Origin: JALZEG01 sp036258555
Lineage (GTDB): Bacteria; Actinomycetota; CADDZG01; WHSQ01
Direction of reading: 5' to 3'
NCBI GenBank assembly: GCA_036258555.1
Contig: DATADL010000152.1
Coordinates: 1 to 15,171, forward strand
Length of the DNA: 15,171 nt
Shown: positions 5,263-12,280 of the stretch, piece by piece
How positions within the stretch are numbered: position 1 is the first letter of the stretch
Layout of the letters: each line of letters starts with the position of its first letter
Program-made: the position numbers and the translations under genes
Notes under the pieces: model-generated
The model's database searches: none
What the model was told of the DNA's origin: nothing
What the model saw: only the letters and a program-made list of their open reading frames with translations

Positions 5263-7356
5263 ATGCGTAGGCTCAGAGCGAGGACCAGCCTGCTGGCGGA
5301 GTTCGCCGCCGTCAGCTTCCTCGCGCTCGTCCTCCTGGGGGCCGTGCTCGCCCAGACGTTCCTGCGCTCGATGCGGGACGACGAGCGGGCGCACGTCACC
5401 GGCGTCGCCGAGCTCGCCGCTCGCGCCGACGTCCGGCCCCGCATCCCGGTCGAAGACGTCGACGGCACGCTCGGCAACTCCGAGCGGGAGGCTCTCGACG
5501 AGAAGCTCGAAGCCGTCGCGGGCCGCGACGCGGTCGCCGGCGTGACCATCTGGGACTCGGCGGCCGACGTCGTGTACTCGATGACCGGCGCGCCCGCCAC
5601 CCGGGTCCAGGACTCACCGCACGTGAAGGAGGCCCTCGCAGGCGAGACCTCGACCGTCATCGGACGCGAGACCCCCATGGGCACGAAGAGCCCGGGCGAC
5701 CTCGTCCAGGTGTACCTGCCGCTCAAGTCGCTCACGGGGGACGTGGCCGGCGCCGTCGAGGTCGACTTCGACTACGAGGCCCTCGCGGCCGGGAGCGCGC
5801 AGAGCCGCACGACCGTCCTCGGGATCCTCGGAGGATCGCTGGCCGTCGTCTACCTCCTGATGCTGGCGACAGTCGCGCGATCGTCGCGCACCCACCATCG
5901 CCAGGCGCGCGAGACCGAGCACCAGGCCGTCCACGACGCCCTCACCGGGCTCCACAACCGCGCCTACTTCCGCGACCGCGTCGAGCAGGCGATCTCCGAG
6001 GGCAAGGTGAGCGGCGAGCGGGCGTGTCTGATGCTCATCGACCTCGACAGGTTCAAGGAGGTCAACGACACGCTGGGCCACCACAACGGCGACCAGCTCC
6101 TGCGCCAGATCGCGAAGCGCCTCCAGACCGAGCTGCGCGAGTCCGACACCGTCGCGAGGCTCGGCGGCGACGAGTTCGCCGTGCTGCTCACGAACGTCGC
6201 CGACGTAACGCAGGTCGTCCGCACCTGCGAGCGCATCCTCAGCTGCCTCAAGCAGCCGCTGTTCTTCATGGGCCTCACGCTCGACGTCGGCGCGAGCATC
6301 GGCGTGTCGATGTTCCCCGACCATGCCCGCGGCGTCGACGCGCTGCTGCAGAGGGCGGACGTCGCGATGTACGCCGCGAAGGAGACCCAGACCGGCTACG
6401 AGTTCTACAACCCGGACCGCGACCAGAACAGCCTTCGGCGCCTGGCGCTCGGCAGCGAGCTCAGCAACGCGATCCAGAACAAGGAAGTCGTCCTCTACTA
6501 CCAGCCCAAGGCCGACATGCGCACCGGCAAGATCATCGGGGTCGAGGCGCTGGCCCGCTGGCAGCACGCCTACCGCGGGGTCGTCGGTCCCGACGAGTTC
6601 ATCCCCCTCGCCGAGCAGACCCAGCTGATCCGCCCTCTCACCATGAACCTGCTCGATGAGGCGATCCGTCAGATCTCGGTGTGGGACAAGCGGGGCTTCA
6701 ACCTGAAGGTCGCGGTCAACCTCTCGTCGCGGAGCCTCCTCGACCTCCAGCTTCCGGACCAGGTCACGCGCCTGCTGCAGAAGTGGGACGTCGAGGCGAC
6801 GTCGCTCGAGCTCGAGATCACCGAGAGCACGATCATGGCCGACGCGCGGCGCGCGCTCGCCGTGCTCTCGACGCTCAACTCCATGGGCGTGGGCCTGGCG
6901 ATCGACGACTTCGGCACCGGGTTCTCGTCGCTGTCGTACCTGAAGCGGCTCCCGGTCAAGGAGATGAAGATGGACAAGTCCTTCGTCATGAAGATGGCGT
7001 CGGACGAGAACGACGCGGCGATCGTGCGGTCGACGATCGAGCTGGGCCACAACCTGGGGCTGCGCGTCGTCGCCGAGGGCGTCGAGAACGAAGGCATCTG
7101 GCAGCAGCTCAGCACGCTCGGCTGCGATCTGGCGCAGGGGTACTACCTGACACGACCCGTTCCCGCGAACGAGCTGGAGGAGTGGCTGCAGGACTACAAC
7201 GCCGCGCGGTTCCCCGCGGCTCGGCATCAGCCGCCGCCGCCGGACGGCCTCCCGGGGGGGCCCCGGGACGTGGAGGAATGGGAGCAGGCGCTCCTGACCG
7301 ATCAGCCCGCCGGGTACTTCGCCGGCCCGTCGTTCGGCAACGCGTCCAGCGAGTAG
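5263..7356 (+). CDS. Membrane-anchored GGDEF-EAL protein (diguanylate cyclase / c-di-GMP phosphodiesterase)
   Basis: This 697-residue protein makes and/or degrades the second messenger cyclic di-GMP. A transmembrane helix at about 10-33 and another at about 183-205 bracket an outside sensor region of about 150 residues without a recognised motif. The GGDEF domain (about 220-385) has an intact GGDEF at 301-305 and an I-site RESD at 292-295, so product inhibition is possible. The EAL domain (about 400-645) keeps EALARW (428-433), NLSSRSL (486-492), ELEITES (516-522), IDDFGTGFSS (547-556), KMDKSF (569-574) and VAEGVE (603-608). Both halves therefore look catalytically competent. GGGAGG at 5245-5250 is a rather distant ribosome binding site. 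The tail after residue 650 is Pro/Gly-rich, and its last 55 nt overlap the convergent lipoprotein gene. Confidence 0.95.
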   Translation: MRRLRARTSLLAEFAAVSFLALVLLGAVLAQTFLRSMRDDERAHVTGVAELAARADVRPRIPVEDVDGTLGNSEREALDEKLEAVAGRDAVAGVTIWDSAADVVYSMTGAPATRVQDSPHVKEALAGETSTVIGRETPMGTKSPGDLVQVYLPLKSLTGDVAGAVEVDFDYEALAAGSAQSRTTVLGILGGSLAVVYLLMLATVARSSRTHHRQARETEHQAVHDALTGLHNRAYFRDRVEQAISEGKVSGERACLMLIDLDRFKEVNDTLGHHNGDQLLRQIAKRLQTELRESDTVARLGGDEFAVLLTNVADVTQVVRTCERILSCLKQPLFFMGLTLDVGASIGVSMFPDHARGVDALLQRADVAMYAAKETQTGYEFYNPDRDQNSLRRLALGSELSNAIQNKEVVLYYQPKADMRTGKIIGVEALARWQHAYRGVVGPDEFIPLAEQTQLIRPLTMNLLDEAIRQISVWDKRGFNLKVAVNLSSRSLLDLQLPDQVTRLLQKWDVEATSLELEITESTIMADARRALAVLSTLNSMGVGLAIDDFGTGFSSLSYLKRLPVKEMKMDKSFVMKMASDENDAAIVRSTIELGHNLGLRVVAEGVENEGIWQQLSTLGCDLAQGYYLTRPVPANELEEWLQDYNAARFPAARHQPPPPDGLPGGPRDVEEWEQALLTDQPAGYFAGPSFGNASSE
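7251..7267. repeat. Hairpin-forming G7 tract near the 3' end of the GGDEF-EAL gene
   Basis: CCCGGGG (7251-7257) and CCCCGGG (7261-7267) flank three G bases, giving a perfect 7-bp stem that contains an uninterrupted run of seven G. It encodes the LPGGPR part of the low-complexity tail behind the EAL domain. Such a tract is prone to slippage in the cell and to sequencing error. A one-base change would alter only the tail, not the catalytic domains. Confidence 0.5.
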
Positions 7357-8099
7357 TGCGTGGTCCCTGCGAGGGACTTGAACCACGACGCCTGCGCGTA
7401 CCACTCGAACTGACGAGGCCCCTGGACCGCGCGCCACGGGATCGTGAACGTGATCGTGTCGCCCGCGACCGTGAAGTCGCCGGGGAACGACCTCTTGTCC
7501 TTCGCTCCGCCGTACGCCTTCCAACCGGTCGTGTCGGCCGAGGCGCCGAACGCGTATCCCTGACTCTGCCCCTTAGGCCCCGTCATCCCGAACCCCGCGA
7601 CCATGTACGTCTTGTCGTCGGGCATCTGCTGCGGCAGCTCGCCCCGGAAGGTGAGAACGACCCGCAGGTCCGGGCCTGCGCCCTCGACGCGCGTCGAGAG
7701 GATGTCGGCGAACTCGGGGGCCACGCCCTCGGTGTCGGCGTCCGGGTCGGGCTCCGTCACGGTGACGGACGCGTTCCTCGGATCGGTGCCGGTGGAGGTG
7801 AGCTCGGTCTCGGTCCTCGACGCCCCGCTGAACCCGGCCTCGCCGGCTTTGCCGGGTGTCGCGATGGCGGCCCCACCGCCGGGCGCCGGGAGCCCCTCGG
7901 GGGTCTTTCCGGCGGCGCCGGGGTTGCGCTTGCCGGCGGCGTTGCCGTCGCCCTTCGCGGGGCCCCCGCTCCGGCCCCTGTCCTTGCCGAGCAGGGAGTT
8001 CTCGGCCGGCTCCGTCCCCTGCGGGCTGGAGCAGGCGGCTGCCGCCAGCAACGTCACGGCCAGAGCCACGACCCCTGCTCTCTTCCAGCTCGCGATCAC
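7302..8099 (-). CDS. Putative secreted lipoprotein with a C-terminal beta-rich domain
   Basis: This 265-residue exported protein begins MIASWKRAG, followed by a hydrophobic stretch (8-22) and Cys23. LAAAAC is an acceptable but not ideal lipobox, because Leu is not at -3, so simple secretion is also possible. Residues 24-125 are a disordered Gly/Pro/Ala/Lys-rich linker. Residues 126-265 look like a compact beta domain rich in aromatic residues (EFADILSTRV, FTIPWRAVQG, FEWYAQASWF); I cannot name its family. The GTG start at 8099 overlaps the stop of the 52-residue membrane protein as GTGA, with GAGG shortly upstream, so translation is probably coupled. Its 3' end overlaps the convergent GGDEF-EAL gene by 55 nt. 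It is the last gene of a three-gene unit starting with a Nudix hydrolase. Confidence 0.75.
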   Translation of the reverse strand: MIASWKRAGVVALAVTLLAAAACSSPQGTEPAENSLLGKDRGRSGGPAKGDGNAAGKRNPGAAGKTPEGLPAPGGGAAIATPGKAGEAGFSGASRTETELTSTGTDPRNASVTVTEPDPDADTEGVAPEFADILSTRVEGAGPDLRVVLTFRGELPQQMPDDKTYMVAGFGMTGPKGQSQGYAFGASADTTGWKAYGGAKDKRSFPGDFTVAGDTITFTIPWRAVQGPRQFEWYAQASWFKSLAGTTHYSLDALPNDGPAKYPAG

Positions 8100-8254
8100 A
8101 GACCTCGCCCCCCTCTGATGATCCTGTAGCCAAGTATCGCCGCGGCCAGCGCCAAAGCGATGGCGACGACGGCGCCGACCGCCTCCGCGGGGGCCGCGCT
8201 GGGCAGGTCGAAGACGAACGAGGCGGACGGCGACGGGACGGGCGACGGGCTCAC
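8096..8254 (-). CDS. 52-residue single-span membrane protein, unknown
   Basis: This small gene lies between the Nudix and lipoprotein genes. Its GTG start (8254-8252) overlaps the Nudix stop (TGA, 8253-8251) and its TGA stop (8098-8096) overlaps the GTG start of the lipoprotein gene. A strong GGAGGGGG lies 8 nt before the start. The product begins with a Ser/Pro repeat (SPSPVPSPS, residues 2-10), has one hydrophobic helix at about 24-43 (AVGAVVAIALALAAAILGY) and ends in a basic tail RIIRGGRGL. This layout fits a small single-pass membrane protein with a cytoplasmic tail. No family is recognised. The two four-base overlaps and the ribosome binding site are the main reasons to believe it is expressed. 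Confidence 0.7.
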   Translation of the reverse strand: MSPSPVPSPSASFVFDLPSAAPAEAVGAVVAIALALAAAILGYRIIRGGRGL

Positions 8255-8877
8255 GCCGAGAACCCCCTCCAGGAGGTCGTCTCCGACGGCGGCGCCACGA
8301 GCCCGCCCTCCGCCAGCACGCCGAGGAACAGCCGGATCAGGCGGGCGGTGACGCCCCAGATGACGTAACCGCGCCAGATCCAGGCTTCGGTCGGATACGT
8401 GCGGCCCCCGTGGGCGAACCCGGGCTCGGCCCTGATCCCGTCGTTCAGGTCGGCGAGCGGGACCTGCAGGACCTCGGCGACCTCGGCCGGGTTCGGCCGC
8501 AGCTCCGGGGCGGTCCGCAGCAGCCCGACGAAGGGGCTGATCACGAACCCGCTGACGAACGTCGGGGTCGTGTCGAGCTCGCCGACGACCTCGACGGCCC
8601 CGGGATCGAGGCCGATCTCCTCCTGCGCCTCCCGCAGCGCGGCGGCTTCGGCCGAGGCGTCGGCCGGGTCGATCGAGCCGCCCGGGAACGAGATCTGCCC
8701 CTTGTGGCTCCGGACGGTCTCCGTCCGCACGGTGAACAGCACCGAGGGCTCGTCGCCCGCCACCACCGGCACGAGCACGGCGGCCGCGCGCGCGTCCGGG
8801 ACCGTCACGCGGGCCGGACGGTGCTGCGCGAGCGCGGCGCGCAGGGATCGCTCGAACTCCGAGGGCATACCCGGCAT
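8251..8877 (-). CDS. Nudix hydrolase of the CoA diphosphatase (NudL/NUDT7) type
   Basis: This 208-residue Nudix protein most likely cleaves coenzyme A or acyl-CoA to phosphopantetheine products and 3',5'-ADP. The segment VLFTVRTETVRSHKGQISF (46-64), followed by PGG, matches the NuCoA signature that precedes the Nudix box in CoA diphosphatases. The box itself, GGSIDPADAS then LREAQEEIGL (81-90), has the Asp-containing spacing typical of this subgroup, and Glu83, Glu86 and Glu87 would bind metal. The ATG at 8877 is preferred over the ATG at 8868 because AAGG lies 5 nt upstream. Only 43 bp separate it from the divergent enoyl-CoA hydratase gene, which fits a shared role in CoA-thioester metabolism. 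It heads a unit with a small membrane protein and a lipoprotein. Confidence 0.88.
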   Translation of the reverse strand: MPGMPSEFERSLRAALAQHRPARVTVPDARAAAVLVPVVAGDEPSVLFTVRTETVRSHKGQISFPGGSIDPADASAEAAALREAQEEIGLDPGAVEVVGELDTTPTFVSGFVISPFVGLLRTAPELRPNPAEVAEVLQVPLADLNDGIRAEPGFAHGGRTYPTEAWIWRGYVIWGVTARLIRLFLGVLAEGGLVAPPSETTSWRGFSA

Positions 8878-8920
8878 CGTAGCCTTGCGATTTTCCAACT
8901 CGGCCGGCGCGGGAGGCATC

Positions 8921-9703
8921 GTGGGAGAGTTCGTGAACATGGAGGTCGCGCCCTCGGGCGTCGCGACGTTGCGGCTGGACCGGCCGAAGATGAACGCGCT
9001 GAACCAGCAGGTGGCGCGCGAGATCGGAGAGGCGGTCGACGCCGCGGCGGCCGACGAGAACGTGCGCGCGCTCGTCGTCTGGGGCGGCGAGCGGATCTTC
9101 GCGGCCGGCGCCGACATCAAGGAGATGGCGGCGCTCGACGCCGTCTCGATGTACCGGTACATCGGGCAATTCCAGGACGTCTTCACGCGCCTGGAGCAGC
9201 TCCCCGTCGTGACGATCGCCGCGGTCAACGGCTACGCGCTCGGTGGCGGCTGTGAGCTCGCGCTCTCGTGCGACCTCAGGATCTGTGCGGACGACGCGCG
9301 CCTCGGGCAGCCGGAGATCCTCCTCGGCGTCATGCCGGGAGCAGGCGGGACCCAGAGGCTGCCGCGGCTGGTGGGGGCCGGGCGCGCCAAGGAGCTCATC
9401 TACACCGGGCGGTTCGTGGAGCCGGACGAGGCCGCGGCGATCGGGCTCGTCAACGAGGTCGTGGCCGCGGGCGACGTGTACGCGCGCGCCGTCGCGAGGG
9501 CCGAGGAGTTCGCCCGGGGGCCCACCGTCGCGCTGATGGCGGCGAAGCAAGCGATCCAGGGCGGATTGCAGGCCGACGTGGCGACCGGGCTGATGCTCGA
9601 ACGCCAGGGCTTCGCCGCCCTCTTCGCGAGCGAGGACCAGAAGATCGGGATGGAGTCGTTCGCCGAGCACGGCCCCGGCAAGGCCCAGTTCGTCGGCCGT
9701 TAG
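8921..9703 (+). CDS. Enoyl-CoA hydratase (canonical, both catalytic glutamates)
   Basis: This 260-residue crotonase adds water to trans-2-enoyl-CoA, as in beta-oxidation or related CoA pathways. Oxyanion-hole segments are IFAAGADIKEM (59-69) and NGYALGGGCE (103-112). Glu112 and Glu132 (in LGQPEILLG) have the same 20-residue spacing as Glu144 and Glu164 of rat mitochondrial hydratase. This contrasts with the other crotonase in the window, which has lost the first Glu. The chosen start is GTG 8921 with GGGAGG at 8911-8916, though the spacer is short at 4 nt; GTG 8933 and ATG 8939 in the same frame are alternatives. Its stop overlaps the stop of the convergent GNAT gene by 4 nt. It is divergent from the Nudix CoA hydrolase. 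Confidence 0.94.
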   Translation: MGEFVNMEVAPSGVATLRLDRPKMNALNQQVAREIGEAVDAAAADENVRALVVWGGERIFAAGADIKEMAALDAVSMYRYIGQFQDVFTRLEQLPVVTIAAVNGYALGGGCELALSCDLRICADDARLGQPEILLGVMPGAGGTQRLPRLVGAGRAKELIYTGRFVEPDEAAAIGLVNEVVAAGDVYARAVARAEEFARGPTVALMAAKQAIQGGLQADVATGLMLERQGFAALFASEDQKIGMESFAEHGPGKAQFVGR

Positions 9704-10251
9704 TCAAGCGCGACGGCTCGCTCCCATGCGGCGCGGTCCAACGCACAGATCCTCACCGTCTCGCCGTGACGGCCGGTCGCGTCCCTCTCGAACGTCATGC
9801 CCAGCGACGTCATGATCCGGCCCGACGCGACGTTCGCCGGTTGGTGCCGCCCGATGATCCGCTGCAAGCCGACGCGCGCGAACGCTTCGTCCCGCAGCGC
9901 GATCGCGCCCTCGGTCGCCAGCCTCTGCCCCCACATCGCCGGCCTCAGCCACCACCCGATCTCGACCTCGTGCGTCGTGATCTCGACGGCCTCGGGCCCC
10001 ACGTGGTTCAGGCCGACGAACCCGACCCACTCGCCGGTCGCCGCGAGCGCCGCGGAGCGCCATCCGAAGCCGTGGTCCCGCCAGTGCCGGACCTGCCGCT
10101 CGAAGACGTCGTCGACGCGCTCGCGCGTCCACGCGGACCCGTCGCCTACGTACCGGACCACTTGCGGGTCCGCGGCGAGGGCTTCGAACCCGGCGCGGTC
10201 GTCCTCCGACCACGGGCGCAGGACGAGGCGCGATGTCGTCAGCTGATCCAC
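9700..10251 (-). CDS. GNAT-family N-acetyltransferase (RimJ/RimL-like)
   Basis: This 183-residue protein has the GNAT fold of RimJ/RimL-like enzymes, which transfer acetyl from acetyl-CoA to an amine. It shows the standard start TTSRLVLRPWSEDD (5-18), the acetyl-CoA loop region EIGWWLRPAMWGQRLATEG (97-115) and the late motif NVASGRIMTSLGM (140-152). The substrate may be a protein N-terminus or a small molecule and cannot be assigned. The GTG start at 10251 has no Shine-Dalgarno sequence and overlaps head-to-head by 19 nt with the hydrolase on the other strand, so one of the two starts could be later or the message leaderless. The 3' end overlaps the hydratase gene by 4 nt. Confidence 0.9.
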   Translation of the reverse strand: MDQLTTSRLVLRPWSEDDRAGFEALAADPQVVRYVGDGSAWTRERVDDVFERQVRHWRDHGFGWRSAALAATGEWVGFVGLNHVGPEAVEITTHEVEIGWWLRPAMWGQRLATEGAIALRDEAFARVGLQRIIGRHQPANVASGRIMTSLGMTFERDATGRHGETVRICALDRAAWERAVALD

Positions 10252-10859
10252 GGCGCGACGCTACTGCGAGCCTGGTCGTAGTCCACGGCGCCGGCAGCGG
10301 GCCCTGGGTGTTCGAGGGGTGGGCGCACGATTCCATCGAGATCGTCGCCGTGGACCTCCAGCGGGGACTCGATCCCGCGACCGCGTCGATGGAGGACTAC
10401 CGGCGGGCCGTGGTCGATGCATGCGCGGCCGCGCGCCGGCCGGTCGCGCTGTGCGGGTGGAGCATGGGCGGCCTCGTCGCGATGACGGCGGCGCGGGATG
10501 CGGACGTCGCGGCGCTCGTCGTGCTCGAGCCCAGCGCGCCCTCGGAGGTCCAGGGGACGCACGACGTGGCGGACGTGACCGGGACGTTCGACCCCGAGGA
10601 GACGTACGGAGCGTTCCCGTCCGGTGTTGCCGCCCGCCCCGAGTCCGCGCGCGCCCGTGCCGACCGCAAGCGCGGGATCTCCGTTCCGAGACTGCCGCGA
10701 CGTTCGCTCGTCGTGTACGGCGACGAGTTCGCCGACGACCGCGGCCGCGCGGTGGCGCGGTGCTACGGGATCGAGGAGGCGCACTTCCCCGGGCTCGGCC
10801 ACTGGGACCTCGTCCTCGATCCACGCGTGCGCGCCCGCGTCTTCGAGTTCGTCGCCTGA
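10233..10859 (+). CDS. Alpha/beta hydrolase fold protein
   Basis: This 208-residue hydrolase is short for the fold, suggesting a small or absent lid. The nucleophile elbow is CGWSMGG with Ser77. The oxyanion region is VVVHGAGSGPWVFEGW (15-30). His190 in GLGHWD is the likely catalytic His, and the acid is probably Asp164 or Glu165 in VYGDEFADD. An esterase, lipase or thioesterase role is possible, but the substrate is not evident. The ATG at 10233 is supported by AGGACGAGG ending 4 nt upstream, although it overlaps the 5' end of the divergent GNAT gene by 19 nt. The gene is followed 5 nt later by a strong bidirectional terminator. Confidence 0.88.
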   Translation: MSSADPRRDATASLVVVHGAGSGPWVFEGWAHDSIEIVAVDLQRGLDPATASMEDYRRAVVDACAAARRPVALCGWSMGGLVAMTAARDADVAALVVLEPSAPSEVQGTHDVADVTGTFDPEETYGAFPSGVAARPESARARADRKRGISVPRLPRRSLVVYGDEFADDRGRAVARCYGIEEAHFPGLGHWDLVLDPRVRARVFEFVA

Positions 10860-10864
10860 CGCGG

Positions 10865-10900
10865 AAAGGGGCGGCGGTGACTTGCACCGCCGCCCCTTTT
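10865..10900. terminator. Bidirectional intrinsic terminator
   Basis: Bases 10865-10879 and 10885-10899 form a perfect 15-bp stem around the five-base loop ACTTG. The stem core is GGGGCGGCGGTG with its complement, bordered by AAA on the left and TTTT on the right, so it can stop transcription from either side. It lies between the stop of the alpha/beta hydrolase (10859) and the stop of the convergent cupredoxin gene (10914). It is the strongest terminator in the window. Confidence 0.92.
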
Positions 10901-10913
10901 GAGGATCGGCTCG

Positions 10914-12146
10914 TCAGTCGATCGCGACCGTTCCGAACATGTTCTCGTGGATCGCGCAGACGTACGTCATCGGCTCCCCGCCGGTCTTGCGGTTCATCCG
11001 CACGGTGTACGGGTCCTTGTACTGGAGCGGCGGTGAGAGGTGCTGGAGGTCGGCGCCCCGGAGCCCCGAGTGCTCGATGTCGTTCGGACCGGACCAGGTC
11101 CCGTTGCCCGTCCCCGTCGCGAACGCCCCGAACTCGAACTCGAGCGTGGTCCCTTCGGGGCACGTCGGCTCCTGCTCCTCGGAGGGAGGAGGCGGTGCGG
11201 CGGTGTCGGCCCCGTTGGGCGAGTCGCACTCGAACGACCCGAAGAACTCGGGTGGCTCGTTGAAGATCCGCGGGAACGGCATCGACACCGTGTGGATCTG
11301 GTTCAGGTTCTGCGTGAAGTGCCACCGGATGCGCTGGCCCTTCTTGACCTTGAGCTTGCGCGGGTAGAACTGGTTCAGCGAGGCGTGCTCGTTGTCGACG
11401 CCCGCCCACGCGTCCCACACGCGGGTCCCGTCCTGCGCCACGTGGCTCGTTCGCTTGCTCTTCATCTTGGCGTGCATCGCGTCGGCCCACTCCTGGTCCG
11501 CGGCCAGCTGCGCGGCACGCGCCGTGTCGATGTCGGCCTGCGTGGTCGCGGCCTCGTTGTTGCCGACGACCTGGATCTTCATCCGCTGGCCGGGGAACAC
11601 GAGGTTGGCGACCCAGATGCGGGTTCCCTGCGGCACGTCGATCGTCGTGGCGAACGTGAACGACTCCGGCGGCTCCTGCCCCTCGGGAGGAGGCGGCTGA
11701 CCGAAGATCGAGCCCGAGTACACGAGGTCGTTGCCGTCGTAGTTGCACGCGGGCTCGCCCGTGTTGCCGCAGGTCTCGTCGCTCGGCATGTCGATCGCGC
11801 GGAAGTTGTCGATGATCTCGCCGGCCTCGTCGTCCTGGACGGCGGGGGAGTAAGCCCCGTTGGGGGAGTACCAGTTCTCGTCCAGCCAGTCCTGCGCGCC
11901 GACGTCGTCGGGCAGGAGTCCGGCGGAGTGCCCGTTGTGGAGCTCGAACGTGACGGTGTCGCCGCGGTGGACGCGGATCGTGTACGGCGCGAGGAACCGC
12001 AGGCTCTCGCCGGGGACCCCCTGGAGGTCGGACGCCACCTGGATCGTGAGGTTGCCGCCGTGGTTGGCGAGGGCGCTACCGCCCGGGACCGCGGCACCTG
12101 CGGCGACCAGGACGGCGGCGAGGATCGAAGACGCGCGCTTGCGCAA
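10914..12146 (-). CDS. Secreted cupredoxin-domain (copper-binding) protein
   Basis: This 410-residue exported protein has a Sec signal peptide (basic MRKR, hydrophobic 8-20, SALA before a likely cleavage after Ala27). Two cupredoxin-like halves are visible. The first (about 32-195) has RVHRGDTVTFELHNGHSAG and ends in VANLVFPGQRMKIQVVG, with no Cys ligand. The second (about 262-410) has QIHTVSMPF with His285 and ends in YVCAIHENMFGTVAID, where Cys397, His400 and Met403 complete a type 1 copper site. Between the halves lies a charged helical stretch (about 200-235). The start is TTG 12146, six bases after GGGAG. A role in extracellular electron transfer or copper handling is inferred; the partner is unknown. 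It is divergent from the MFS gene and ends at a terminator. Confidence 0.82.
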   Translation of the reverse strand: MRKRASSILAAVLVAAGAAVPGGSALANHGGNLTIQVASDLQGVPGESLRFLAPYTIRVHRGDTVTFELHNGHSAGLLPDDVGAQDWLDENWYSPNGAYSPAVQDDEAGEIIDNFRAIDMPSDETCGNTGEPACNYDGNDLVYSGSIFGQPPPPEGQEPPESFTFATTIDVPQGTRIWVANLVFPGQRMKIQVVGNNEAATTQADIDTARAAQLAADQEWADAMHAKMKSKRTSHVAQDGTRVWDAWAGVDNEHASLNQFYPRKLKVKKGQRIRWHFTQNLNQIHTVSMPFPRIFNEPPEFFGSFECDSPNGADTAAPPPPSEEQEPTCPEGTTLEFEFGAFATGTGNGTWSGPNDIEHSGLRGADLQHLSPPLQYKDPYTVRMNRKTGGEPMTYVCAIHENMFGTVAID

Positions 12147-12183
12147 AGAGATCTCCCTTCGGAAGGGTCAACTGGACCGGGCG

Positions 12184-12212
12184 ATTGTCGCACCCGGCGG
12201 CGGGTTGTCCAA
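12184..12212 (-). promoter_or_regulatory. Candidate promoter with an operator-like palindrome in its spacer (cupredoxin gene)
   Basis: On the minus strand, TTGGAC (12212-12207) and GACAAT (12189-12184) are separated by 17 bases, a plausible -35/-10 pair that would start transcription about 30 nt before the TTG codon at 12146. Centred in the spacer is a perfect inverted repeat, ACCCG and CGGGT around four bases (12192-12205). That is where a repressor or a MerR-type regulator would bind. This is pattern matching only, and G/C palindromes are common at this base composition. Confidence 0.4.
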
Positions 12213-12280
12213 CAGATTTCCGGAATGTCCGATACGTGCAGATCGAACGCCGGTCTTGACCGCCCCGCGACTATGTCCCG

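Noticed and set aside
8096..9670. A 524-codon minus-strand frame running through the Nudix and hydratase region.
   Set aside because: Only its last 52 codons (from GTG 8254) have a supported start. The rest is a shadow of the Nudix gene and of the opposite hydratase gene, caused by few stop codons in high-GC DNA.
12256..12277. TTGACC and TATGTC as a possible promoter of the MFS gene.
   Set aside because: Only 10 bases separate the two boxes, too few for a normal sigma-70-type promoter; TATGTC alone is too weak to report.
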